64,000 nucleotides of DNA from Paulinella micropora (taxonomy: Eukaryota; Cercozoa; Imbricatea; Euglyphida): assembly GCA_009731375.1 (NCBI GenBank), contig BJOX01000115.1, positions 636,233 through 700,232 of the forward strand. Reading direction: 5' to 3'. The notes below the pieces were generated by a model. It was not told where the DNA came from, did not search any database, and saw nothing but the letters and a program-made list of their open reading frames with translations. How positions within the stretch are numbered: position 1 is the stretch's first letter; each line of letters begins with the position of its first letter. Both the position numbers and the translations under genes were made by a program. This document shows, piece by piece, positions 21,563 to 31,090 of the stretch.

Positions 21563-21770
21563 NNNNNNNNNNNNNNNNNNNNNNNNNNNNNNNNNNNNNN
21601 NNNNNNNNNNNNNNNNNNNNNNNNNNNNNNNNNNNNNNNNNNNNNNNNNNNNNNNNNNNNNNNNNNNNNNNNNNNNNNNNNNNNNNNNNNNNNNNNNNNN
21701 NNNNNNNNNNNNNNNNNNNNNNNNNNNNNNNNNNNNNNNNNNNNNNNNNNNNNNNNNNNNNNNNNNNNNN
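21563..21770. other. Assembly gap
   Basis: Undetermined bases between divergent genes; pyrimidine-rich on the right flank. Confidence 0.95.
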
Positions 21771-21881
21771 CTCCTCTCCCCCCTCCCCTCTCGCTCTCTC
21801 TCTCTCGTCCCTGTGCTATTGTAGCATCCCGCTGATCATGTATATATATTTTAGGAACAGCGTTGCCCCGTGCCGGGGCAA

Positions 21882-22436
21882 ATGCAATCTCCCACGCTTC
21901 TGGAGCAGTTTAAAACCAGGCTACACGCGGTCTTGCAGGCCCGGCTAGATCTCTATGCACAGATCTCGGCTACCTGTGTTGTCGAGAAAGGGGAATGCAA
22001 ACTCGCAGGCACGCTGGCTGCGCACAGTGCTGCATCCTCGTGGCTTGCACAGGGCACATACCACGTAGTCTTTTTTCCCGAGCAGTCGGGCAGCGACACC
22101 CCGAGAGAGGTGCACCGCTACGGCTTCGTGTATTTCGACAGCGTGGACAAGGCCGACGTGCGCGTAAGCTGGGCCTCGGCCATGTTCCGTGCCGGGGTCG
22201 GGGGCTACCGAGAAACCAAGTATAAAAAATGTCTGCCCGGTGATGTTATGTCCTTTTGCACGAGCACGGAGGCTGCTTTTCTCCAGCAAGAGATGCTGAA
22301 GCGGCTGGTTTGTGACGCATGCCGCGAAGCCTGGAAAGATGAGGTTGCCAAGATTCTAGTTAAGGCGACCAGGCCCTGTACGGAGTTTGCTCTCGCCGAT
22401 CAAGCTGGGGAGCGCCAGCCCGCTGCCACGGGCTGA
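21882..22436 (+). CDS. Uncharacterised protein with a WAS-AMF-AGVG motif
   Basis: ATG 21882 follows a TATA-like TATATATATT at about 21841-21850. It encodes a helical front (LLEQFKTRLHAVLQARLDLY), then a beta-rich block (RYGFVYFDSVDKADVRVSW) and SWASAMFRAGVGGY. The same motif recurs in the next gene (DWSVALFQAQIGVC) and twice in the 741-residue protein at 44.9-47.2 kb. The frame stops with TGA inside a double-hairpin element (22413-22478), so the original gene may have continued into the following one. Confidence 0.55.
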   Translation: MQSPTLLEQFKTRLHAVLQARLDLYAQISATCVVEKGECKLAGTLAAHSAASSWLAQGTYHVVFFPEQSGSDTPREVHRYGFVYFDSVDKADVRVSWASAMFRAGVGGYRETKYKKCLPGDVMSFCTSTEAAFLQQEMLKRLVCDACREAWKDEVAKILVKATRPCTEFALADQAGERQPAATG

Positions 22437-22478
22437 AGGAGAGGCAGGGGGGGTTCGGGGGGCAGCATGCCCCCCGGG
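22413..22478. repeat. Double-hairpin palindromic element, copy 1
   Basis: An AGCCCG/CGGGCT hairpin is followed by CGGGGGGCAGCATGCCCCCC. It ends the frame of the gene at 21882-22436. Other copies: 25486-25547, 29459-29511, 30692-30759 and 31183-31250. Confidence 0.7.
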
Positions 22479-22480
22479 CG

Positions 22481-22496
22481 GGCGGCATATGCCGCC
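22481..22496. repeat. 16-bp perfect palindrome
   Basis: GGCGGCATATGCCGCC, directly after the double-hairpin element. It may belong to the same insertion. Confidence 0.6.
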
Positions 22497-22645
22497 GAGC
22501 AGCAGGCTCAGCTTGGGGATGCTGGCGACCCTGGTAGCCGTCAGCCTGCATACTGCTGCGGCTAGCGCTTGGGCAGGCTCGGGACCTGTGGAACGCCAAG
22601 TCCGAGACCAGGATCCTAAGCGAAGCCATCTCCCTGGTCTCTAGC

Positions 22646-23929
22646 ATGCGCTTCAGCAATCAGCACCTGCAAACCTTCCTTCAAGTGCTGGCGGCCTACA
22701 CCGGCGCTGCAATACAAAGAGTTACTGAAGCAGGCTTTTCGCTGCAGCCATTGCAACAAGCCATTGCGCAGGCTAATCGTGCACCCCAGCCCGTGGACTT
22801 GCTACAACTGCTGAATGACACACTTTCCACTCCAGGAGTGACAAAAGAGAAGTTAGATGACAACGGAACATGGTTGTGTTATCAGAAGCATGCGGCACGC
22901 GGACGCACAGACATCCTTGTGTGTGGAATGCAACCCGGCGGCTACGACAAGAAATATGTGGATTGGTCTGTAGCCTTGTTCCAGGCGCAAATCGGTGTGT
23001 GCCACTCGACCCTCAACCAGAACAAATCTGACCCAACCATTCCTTGGCTGGGGTACAAGCAGCCCAACGACGCCGGGCTCTTGTCGCAGCACCTGCTCGA
23101 CCCGCGGCTGGCCCCACTGACTAAAAATATAGCTACCATAAACAAATGGTTGCCGTCGACCCTGAAACTACTCAACGACTGCCGCGGTCTCCGCCAGCTG
23201 GTAGCCTCGGAGCCCGCAGGGGGGCTCAAAGCTCTCCAAGATTTCCGAGAGTTCCTGCTTGCTCATAGCACAAACGTTCGGTTCCAGGCCGGGGCCTGCG
23301 CGGGGAGCTCGATGCTTTGCAGAGGAAGAAGTCGGACAGCGGAACTTGGGAGGCACGTGACAGATTACAGGTGTTCAGGGGAGGCGCCGGCAAAAGCAGT
23401 GTCGCTTTTGTCTCCACGTCCATGGCAGACGTGTTAAAATTTGGCCCCTGGTACGCACACTTGTACACACACAAAGTAGCAGCGTACCAATCCCTAGAAT
23501 ACGACTACAACGCCGCTCCGGCTGATGATTCCGTGCGTCGCCTGAGCCAGGCGACGAAGAAATCGCCAGGCTCAGGCTTAGACACCACCCCATGCTTGCT
23601 GCGCCTCCAACTCCCTCCCGGCGGAATGCCCCTTACCCAATTCTTGGCGCAGCCGTCTCTGTCGCAGGACACCAAAAACCAGGTCTGGGAGAGAGCTCTT
23701 CTTGCTGGTGCAGCGCTGTGCGTCTCTTCCCGCCAAATTGCTCGAGCAAGTCCGCCCGCTGCTGAGCGCTAGCTGGGACCTATCCTACTTTGATGTGTAC
23801 TCGGCTGTGTGTCCCGCACAGTCTGACTTGCTACTAGTGGAGGTGCGAATCTTGCTGGCACCGCCTGGCCAGCTACTGGCTGGCGAACTGGCCGAGCGTA
23901 AGTGTGACATTTCTTTTATTAAAGATTGA
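22646..23929 (+). CDS. Uncharacterised protein, paralogue of its upstream neighbour (frameshifted)
   Basis: ATG 22646 is the first Met, but the same frame is open and coding-like back to 22538, so it may be a continuation of the preceding gene across the palindromic element. It encodes VDWSVALFQAQIGVC near 22965-23000, shared with the neighbour and the 44.9-47.2 kb protein, and a leucine-rich helical stretch. Frame changes near 23290 and near 23700 restore coding to TGA 23929. Its end has VCPAQSDLLLVEV, similar to VCPADWVLV in the gene at 9055-10248. Function unknown; possibly kinase-fold related. Confidence 0.5.
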
Positions 23930-24027
23930 TATGGTCGAAAAGAGGCAATACCAAAGAATATTTTGGCAGAATGCCTGTTGAAAAGGCTTTATTTAATGAT
24001 AATAACAATAATAATAATTCTAGGTAG

Positions 24028-24068
24028 GCCCAAGCAGAACTAGCTGCCGAAGCTAGTTCTGCTTGGGC
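24028..24068. terminator. 18-bp perfect inverted repeat at a gene end
   Basis: GCCCAAGCAGAACTAGCT is followed by a 5-base spacer and its exact reverse complement. It covers the last codons and the TAG of the minus-strand gene ending at 24053. A transcript would form a very stable hairpin. It could serve 3'-end formation or be a hairpin insertion. Confidence 0.6.
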
Positions 24069-24444
24069 AGAGGAGTAATGCAATTGTCATAGGGGCGTTG
24101 CGCCAAGCGCTGCCTGGCCAGTGCGTAACTCATCAACACCAGGCTGTTGTTCACGCGCCAAATGTCTCTCTCTACATGCGTCGCTCGCGGGTCCTCGGCG
24201 CGCACTGTGCCTTCCTTGGACCTGACCCACCTTGTCAGATCCCGTGGCCTAGGGGCCACGTGCTTTTTGTATTGTCCTGAGCGCAGCTCAGCCTTGATAC
24301 TTTCTAACACGCCAGAAACTCGCTCCAGGTCTTGGAGCAAGGCAGTGCTGCTGGCATCAGCACCATCATCAGCAGCCTCCACCGCCGCTGCCGTGGCCAA
24401 GGGCTCCAGCCCACATACCTGCGGGTGGTAAAATGGTAGGCCGT
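24053..24444 (-). CDS. Uncharacterised helical protein, C-terminal part
   Basis: The frame runs from the gap at 24445 to TAG at 24053. It encodes a helical segment (LQDLERVSGVLESIKAELR) and a charged region with RATHVERDIWRVNNSLVLMS. The last codons form one arm of the 18-bp inverted repeat, which suggests that the C-terminus was altered by the hairpin. The 5' portion lies in, or beyond, the gap. Not recognised. Confidence 0.5.
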
Positions 24445-24966
24445 NNNNNNNNNNNNNNNNNNNNNNNNNNNNNNNNNNNNNNNNNNNNNNNNNNNNNNNN
24501 NNNNNNNNNNNNNNNNNNNNNNNNNNNNNNNNNNNNNNNNNNNNNNNNNNNNNNNNNNNNNNNNNNNNNNNNNNNNNNNNNNNNNNNNNNNNNNNNNNNN
24601 NNNNNNNNNNNNNNNNNNNNNNNNNNNNNNNNNNNNNNNNNNNNNNNNNNNNNNNNNNNNNNNNNNNNNNNNNNNNNNNNNNNNNNNNNNNNNNNNNNNN
24701 NNNNNNNNNNNNNNNNNNNNNNNNNNNNNNNNNNNNNNNNNNNNNNNNNNNNNNNNNNNNNNNNNNNNNNNNNNNNNNNNNNNNNNNNNNNNNNNNNNNN
24801 NNNNNNNNNNNNNNNNNNNNNNNNNNNNNNNNNNNNNNNNNNNNNNNNNNNNNNNNNNNNNNNNNNNNNNNNNNNNNNNNNNNNNNNNNNNNNNNNNNNN
24901 NNNNNNNNNNNNNNNNNNNNNNNNNNNNNNNNNNNNNNNNNNNNNNNNNNNNNNNNNNNNNNNNNN
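24445..24966. other. Assembly gap
   Basis: Undetermined bases, bounded by poly-C on the right. Confidence 0.95.
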
Positions 24967-25160
24967 CCCCCCCCCCCATCGCGTACCTCCCACACATAGC
25001 GCGTGATTGTCCGTACAAGCTGGCGATGCAGCAAAAAAGATTTTTTAATGAAAGAGAACAGAAATTAAGCCGCGAAGCGGCATCAAAAAATAAATACTGT
25101 GGCTTTTCTATATGTAAGCTTGTTTTTCTTGCACTACCTCGCTTGTGCGGGGCTGGGCTC

Positions 25161-25942
25161 TTATTCTAATCCGAGGTCTAGCAAGCGCAGGCACGAGCTA
25201 TCCGGTAGTGCCCTGTGCTTGAGCACCAACCGTGCATCTATCTCGTACAGGCAGAAGCCCGGGTTGTAAATAGTACGGAGCAAGCCCAGGCGTTTGGCTT
25301 TCTTCCTGGATACAGGGTTAGTGTACACAATCTCTATCCCAACCGCCGGTTTCCCTTCCGCCACCACGACTACATCCACCACTGCGCACCTGAGGCGATC
25401 GTGCCTTGAAAGTTGGGATAAGTCATTCGCCGCCTCGGCGCACATGGCTGCGCACTCAGGCCAGGTTTGTTCTAGCCCTACGCTGCCAGCCCGCTGCCGC
25501 GGGCTGGGAGGGGGGGGGGGCGCGGGGGGCATGCCCCCCCCGGGCTGCTTGGCGTCGATTTGCCAGGTTTTGAACTGTAGAACCCGGTTGCCTTTGTGGA
25601 GGCTGCACTTTAGTGCGGTTAGAAATTCAGTTACTGCTGCTAAAACAGAAAGCGCGGCGCACAGGTCGTGGGCCACGGCGGTGGGGCCCTCCCGCCAGGC
25701 GGGGCGGTAGTTGTGACACACGTGCTCCAGGGCGGCCAGCTCGGCGCCCAGGCCGGCCCCCTAGTCGGGCGTGGCCTGGCTCCGGCCAGGCCGGCCGCCG
25801 GCGCGCGGCACAGAGCATCGTCATAGACTAGGCGGACGCGCAGCTGCCCGTTCTCAAACACATAGGCGGGCGGCTCCGGGCTTTGGTCGGGCCCCACTGC
25901 GTCGGGGGTGTGTCCTGCTGGAAAGAGGAGGCGGTCAGCCAT
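25161..25942 (-). CDS. CoiA-like nuclease candidate carrying an in-frame palindromic element (one frameshift)
   Basis: ATG 25942 (MADRLLFPAGHTPDAV) opens a frame that shifts near 25740-25800 and continues to TAA at 25161. The C-terminal third has CAVVDVVVVAEGKPAVGIEI followed by VYTNPVSRKKAKRL. This resembles the PDDEXK core of competence-protein CoiA-like nucleases (Asp, then IE-I-x-T-x-P-VS-x-K). The double-hairpin element at 25486-25547 lies inside the coding frame and adds a Pro/Gly-rich insert without stopping it. A DNA-processing role is inferred. The gene faces the EsV-1-7-nuclease gene divergently across a gap. Confidence 0.5.
25486..25547. repeat. Double-hairpin palindromic element, copy 2 (inside a gene)
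   Basis: CCAGCCCGCTGCCGCGGGCTGG is followed by a G run and GGGGGGCATGCCCCCC. It lies within the coding frame of the CoiA-like gene and is translated in frame. Confidence 0.75.
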
Positions 25943-25975
25943 CTTGTGAAGGAGAAAAGGGTAGAGAGCGGCGGG

Positions 25976-26218
25976 NNNNNNNNNNNNNNNNNNNNNNNNN
26001 NNNNNNNNNNNNNNNNNNNNNNNNNNNNNNNNNNNNNNNNNNNNNNNNNNNNNNNNNNNNNNNNNNNNNNNNNNNNNNNNNNNNNNNNNNNNNNNNNNNN
26101 NNNNNNNNNNNNNNNNNNNNNNNNNNNNNNNNNNNNNNNNNNNNNNNNNNNNNNNNNNNNNNNNNNNNNNNNNNNNNNNNNNNNNNNNNNNNNNNNNNNN
26201 NNNNNNNNNNNNNNNNNN
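25976..26218. other. Assembly gap in a divergent promoter region
   Basis: Undetermined bases with poly-C on the right, between genes starting at 25942 and 26360. Confidence 0.95.
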
Positions 26219-26359
26219 CCCCCCCTCATGGCCTGCCAGGGGTTGCGCGCCCCCCCCCCGCCTTCTTCCTGCCCACGGTCCTCCTCCTCCTCCTCCTCTC
26301 CTAGCTCGGTAACTGGAACACAAGCACGGGGGGGGCGCTCCCCCTTGTCCGCCGGCGGC

Positions 26360-28598
26360 ATGGACAGCCGCCCGAAGCGGCAGCGGCCCGACGACGACGA
26401 CAACGACGGCCGAAGCAGCAGCAGCAGCCGCCACGCCCGCCAGTCGTCCGCGGTGGGGCTGTGGCTGCAGCGCCTGGCCAGCGCCGAGCCCTTCGTGGAG
26501 CAGAAGGCGGGCGTCCGGATGCTGCAGCACTACGGCGCGGCCTTCAAAGTCGTCGAGGGCCAGAGGCTGGTGTTCAAAGAATGGCGCGGGGGCCAAGAGT
26601 CGGCGGACCGCCCGGCGTGCGAAAGCTGCTACGAACACGAAAACCAGGCGACGCTAGCGACTGTCGCCGGGGACTCTGCGTGGCCCACGCTGTGCGCGCA
26701 GCACGGCTCCGTCCCGTCGGCAGACATAGAAAAGGAAGGGCGGGGGAACGTGCAGGAGGCTAAGCAGCCAAAGAAGAAAGAGAGGCTGCCGCAGCCGAGC
26801 GCCATGGCACCGGGGCAGGTAATTGCTCATTCGCAAGGCGGGCGTAACTACCAATTACGGGTAAGTGCAGGCGGTGCCTTGTTCAGTCGAGCTAGCAAGC
26901 TGCCTCAGGGTTGGACGCAATGGAAGTTTGCCTGCGCAAGTTGCTGGCACAGAGAATAGGCCTGCATTGGGCTGAAGACGGGCAACAGCGCCAATACAAA
27001 CTCTGCGCCAAGCACGCCAGAGAGCGCGGCTGTTACGAGGTGCGGAACCCGTGCAAGGATTGCCCCGCCGGCGCCAAGAAAGAAGCACACTTTGCGGACG
27101 AGCAAGGGCGCAAGAATCGGCTGTGCGCGGAGCATGCCCGGGCGCGAGGCTGCCACGAGGTGCGAAATCCGTGCGAGGACTGCCCCGCCGGCGCCAAGAA
27201 AGAAGCACACTTTGCGGACGAGCAAGGGCGCAAGAATCGGCTGTGCGCGGAGCACGCCCGGGCGCGAGGCTGCCACGAGATGTTGAACCCGTGCGAGGAC
27301 TGCCCGGCGGACGCCCAGAAACAGGCCTGCTACGCGGACAAGCAAGGGCGTGGGAAGAGGCTGTGCGCGGAGCATGCGAGACTCAGAGGCTGCCACGAGG
27401 TGCAGAAGCCGTGCGAGGACTGCCCGGCGGACGCAAAGAAACAGGCCGCCTTTGCGGACGAGCAAGGGCGCAAGAATCGGCTGTGCGCGGAACACGCCCG
27501 GGTACGAGGCTGCCACGAGGTGCAAGACCCGTGCGAGGACTGCCCGGCGGACGCAAAGAAACAGGCCGCCTTTGCGGACGAGCAAGGGCGCAAGAATCGG
27601 CTGTGCGCGGAGCATGCCCGGGCGCGAGGCTGCCACGAGGTGCGAAATCCGTGCAAGGAGTGCCCGGCGGGCGCCAAGAAAGAGGCCGCCTTTGCGGACG
27701 AGCAAGGGCGCAAGAATCGGCTGTGCGCAGAGCATGCGAGACTCAGAGGCTGCCACAAGGTGCGAAATCCGTGCGAGGACTGCCCGGCCGGCGCCAAGAA
27801 AGACGCCACCTTTGCGGACGAGCAAGGGCGCAAGAATCGGCTGTGCGCGGAACACGCCCGGGTGCGAGGCTGCCACGAGGTCTCGAGGCCGTGCGAGGAC
27901 TGCCCGGCGGACGCCAAGAAAAAAGCACACTTTGCGGACGAGCAAGGGCGCAAGAATCGGCTGTGCGCGGAGCATGCCCGGGCGCGAGGATGCCACGAGG
28001 TCTCGAGGCCGTGCGAGGACTGCCCTGCCGACGCCAAGAAAGATGCCCACTTTGCGGACGAGCAAGGGCGCAAGAATCGGCTGTGCGCGGAGCACGCGTT
28101 TGCACGCGGGCTGATTCCTAAGCCGGCCGCGGGTTGCTCGATCGCGGCGTGCAGGCTGTGGGACAGGTTAGAGCAAGCCCACCCCGGCTGGCGGATCCGT
28201 CACAAGCATTTTACTAATGGCGCCGACGTGCCCCGGGGCTCCGAGGCCCGAGTCCCGGGCACGAAGCTGCTATTGGATGGTTACGACGAGGCCCGGAACT
28301 GCGTGTACGAGTTCCACGGGAACGCGTACCACGGCTTTCCGCCTGGGCACCCAAAGTACGCCGAGGGCCGCTCCTCGGTTTGCGGCCGCTTAAACCAGGA
28401 TTTGTACCGAGAGACGATGGCGCGCTGTACTTTGTGCGCCAGCACATGCCGGCCGGCTGCCGCGTGTTTTATGTCTGGGAGCACGAATACAAGAAAATCA
28501 ATCACAAGCCGCTGGCCAGCGCCGCCTCGCTCTTGCACGAGCTGCCGCCGGACGAGAAGTATGAAGCAGCAGAAGAGGATGGCGAGGGCGTGGGCTAG
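26360..28598 (+). CDS. EsV-1-7-repeat protein fused to a PDDEXK-like nuclease (two frameshifts)
   Basis: ATG 26360 gives a basic/acidic N-terminus (MDSRPKRQRPDDDDNDG). Two diverged Cys/His modules follow (CESC...LCAQH; CASC...LCAKH), then nine near-identical 40-residue modules encoded by 120-bp units at 27050-28100, each with C-x2-C-x20-C-x2-H and a GRKNRLCAEHA core. This matches EsV-1-7 repeats, known from brown-algal viruses and algae. The C-terminal domain has LLLDGYDEARNCVYEFHGNA and YHGFPPGHP, the Asp/Glu core of nucleases often fused to such repeats, and then VFYVWEHEY in a second frame. Shifts near 26940 and 28415 each equal one missing base; the gene ends at TAG. Confidence 0.7.
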
Positions 28599-28755
28599 GA
28601 GCCAAGAAAAGAAGACCAGCTAGTTTTTAAAAATCTCACTTTTCTAAAAAAAATTAAAAAAAAATCAGGTTAATCGTTGTGCTATGGCGTGCGCCGTGCT
28701 AGCAGATCCAGACTTGGTCACAGGTTTGTTTTTTTTTATTTACAAAAAAAAAAGA

Positions 28756-29688
28756 CTATTGAGTCTGTACGGGTGTTGCTACCGGGCTGGGGAGGCCGCG
28801 CGGTCCAGGCCGGCTTGCTGTTCGGGCCAAGTGCAATTTCAGCGCCTGGGCGACCACCTCGTTGCGCGTAGTCTTGGAGTCCAGGCCGAGCCTGGCCCTC
28901 ACCTCTCGCGGGATGGACGCCACCACCCGGGTCTTGTTGCTGGCGTCCCTGGGGTCCTCGCCTCCTGCGGCAGAGTCCACGTACTCTGTCCCTGAGCAGA
29001 GCTCATGCACGCGGTCCAGCACGGCCGGCAGTGTGTTCAGCTCGCGGCCCCCGGCTGGATATGCACAGGGCCGAGTTCCAGGCCTGTAAGCACGCCCTGT
29101 ACTCCCGGCGGCGCCTGGTGTCTCTGCCGTGCACCAGTTAGTCTAGCACCACACCCTCTTCCGTTTTCCTGTACTTGTAGCCGCCGGGCGAGTACCGAGG
29201 CGGAGTTCTGCGGGGCTGCGGCGCCGCCGCACAGCCCAGGAAAGCTACGTGGACGGCAGGCGCGCCCGAAGTCGTGGCTGTGCACGTCGTCGGCGGCCGA
29301 GGGTGCAAGCCCCAGCGCGGCGAGAGCGAGGCTTACGGCGTCCCGGAGTGCGTGCAGGCGCTGGGGGGACTCTGCGTCGGGCGCGTCACCCTGCGAATAC
29401 CATTCCAGGTCCAGGTAGAGTGAGCACGAGTCGGTGATGATGGAAAAGAAGCTGCGCTCCGGGGGGCTTTGCCCCCCAAGCCCCTCATCCAGCCCGCGCT
29501 AGCGGGCTGGGGGCCGGGGGCAAGTTGAGTTTATAGAAAAAGGTGTGCTGCAGCTCTTTGCCCTTGGCAAAGCAGGCCTCTCCTGGGAACAAGCCCTTGC
29601 CGCTGGATTCGAAGAGCTGGATTGGTCTGGGCAGATTGTGCGTGATCGTGACGACGCGGGGCTGCCGCCTCGCTCCGTCGGCAGACAT
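28756..29688 (-). CDS. Archaeo-eukaryotic primase-like protein (frameshifted, palindromic element inside)
   Basis: Starts MSADGARRQPRVV at 29688. It encodes a front region (ITHNLPRPIQLFE; QHTFFYKLNL), then ITDSCSLYLDLEW near 29400-29445. The LYLDLEW string closely resembles motif I of PrimPol-type primases, with its D-x-E metal ligands. Next come a helical stretch and HSHDFGRACR, and a C-terminal block (NKTRVVASIPREVRARLGL). The frame changes at the palindromic element 29459-29511 and again near 29030-29120. It ends with TGA. A primase partner for the window's helicases would make sense. Motifs II and III are not clearly seen, so confidence is moderate. Confidence 0.45.
29459..29511. repeat. 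Double-hairpin palindromic element, copy 3 (reversed)
   Basis: GGGGGGCTTTGCCCCCC is followed by CAGCCCGCGCTAGCGGGCTG, in the opposite order to the other copies. It interrupts the primase-like gene exactly where its reading frame changes. Confidence 0.7.
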
Positions 29689-30404
29689 GCCCCTCGAGTC
29701 AGTCTCCTCGTCGGGTGTGTGTGTGTGTGAGTTAGTTTTGTGTGTGTCTTTTTATGTGCTAAATTAGGTATATATCCGTGGGGCACCCCCCCCGGGAGCG
29801 CCCCCCCCCCCCCCCCCCCCCCNNNNNNNNNNNNNNNNNNNNNNNNNNNNNNNNNNNNNNNNNNNNNNNNNNNNNNNNNNNNNNNNNNNNNNNNNNNNNN
29901 NNNNNNNNNNNNNNNNNNNCCCCCCCCCCCCCCCGGGCGCGGCGCACAGCCCCTTTGCTCCTGGACACGCAGCGCCTGGGGCACGGGAGACAAGTGCGGA
30001 GCGGCGACGAGAGAGTATAATTTTTAAAAATTAAATACGAAGCCTCGGTGTTTTGTGAGACATTCGCAGATTGTATTTTAATAAAAAAAAACTTTTTCTT
30101 TGGTCTCTTTGTGAGAGGGTGCCTGGGGGGGGGGGGTTTATTTATTTTTTCTCGTCGGTGGGGAAAGGGCCCTCGATGCAACCAACGCAAAACAGTTTGC
30201 CTCCTACGGTCACCAAGAGCTGGTCAGCTCTGCCGGTAGGGCAGACCGAGCTGCAACAGGCTCCATGAGTGCCCCGTCGCACGCGCAGTGTTTTTTTGTG
30301 TGAGAGGGGGGGGGCGCCTCGCCCCCCGCCTGTTGGGTTTTTTTTTTCGTACTAGTTTTAGTGAGTGAGCGTGGCTAGAACTTGTGTGCGCAAAAGTGCT
30401 CTAA
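29689..30404. repeat. Region of duplicated upstream sequence and a gene remnant
   Basis: The stretch 29695-29800 (CTCGAGTCAGTC, GT-rich, then a TATATA-like site and poly-C) reappears at about 30940-31015. Sequence 29955-30085 (CGCAGCGCCTGGGGCACGGG, then GCGGAGCGGCGACG, then AATACGAAGCCTCGGTGTTTTG) matches scattered parts of the helicase gene at 31091-31861 and its 3' flank at 31908-31975. This looks like a deleted copy of that gene. A gap lies at 29823-29919. No intact gene is seen. Confidence 0.6.
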
Positions 30405-30994
30405 ATGAGAAAAGGTGGACGGCACAACCGCAAGAAGAAGAAGAAGAAGACGAGCAAGAGCCCGGCGGCGTTTGGGCCTGGACAGGCTTATGAGCCGGTG
30501 GACTTGGGTGGGTTAGCTCAGCTGGCTGTGCTGACAGAGGCGCAGAACAACCGCTATTGTGACAACGACAAATTGTATCTCAGAGATCACAAGACCAAGA
30601 CGGACCTAATGCTGCGCGGGTTGTGTCCCAGATTGTCGGAGCCGGAGGTGGAGCAAAAGCTTTCGCGCGTGAGCCTGGAAGTCACGTGTTGCGCCGGGGG
30701 GCATGCTGCCCCCCGACCCTCTCCCCGCTCTCGCTTCCAGCCCGCGCCAGCGGGCTGGGGCTTTTCAGAGACAGTTTCTACTGTCTGCTCCCGTCCAACA
30801 ACCAAGAGTGGCCGCCAGCCTCCTTCGCCCCGGGGGGCATGCCAGTCACAAAACAAACAAATATTGAGGTGACGCTCTGTCAACTCTTGCTAGTTCGGCA
30901 CGGGGCTGGGGGCGGGGCGCGGAAGCTGTGTCTCTCTCTCGAGTCAGTCTTTTCGTCGTGTGTGTGTCTTTTTTGTGCTAAGTTATGTATATAG
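30405..30994 (+). pseudogene. Truncated or diverged copy of the origin-binding-like gene front
   Basis: The 100 bases before the ATG and the first 22 codons (MRKGGRHNRKKKKKKTSK) are nearly identical to those of the gene at 31091. After that the sequence differs: YRD-type charged helices (NDKLYLRDHKTKTDLMLRG), then the double-hairpin element 30692-30759, then a shift of frame (RDSFYCLLPSNNQEW) and an end near 30994. No Walker motif is present. It may be a chimera in which the promoter and basic leader of one gene were joined to another sequence. A functional small protein cannot be excluded. Confidence 0.5.
30692..30759. repeat. Double-hairpin palindromic element, copy 4
   Basis: CGGGGGGCATGCTGCCCCCC, a CT-rich spacer, then CCAGCCCGCGCCAGCGGGCTGG. 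The coding frame changes across it. Confidence 0.75.
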
Positions 30995-31090
30995 CCGCAG
31001 GGCACCCCCCCCTCGGGGGTTTGTTTTTTTTTGCGTACTAGTTTTAGTGAGTAAGCGTGGCTAGAACTTGTGTGCGCAAAAGTGCTCTAA

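Noticed and set aside
25640-26638. Minus-strand frame opposite the EsV-1-7 gene start
   Set aside because: It spans a gap and is antisense to a supported gene; only its last part overlaps the CoiA-like gene, in a different frame.
27050-28100. Regular 120-bp repeats considered as a CRISPR array
   Set aside because: There are no unique spacers; units are contiguous, coding and carry Cys/His motifs.
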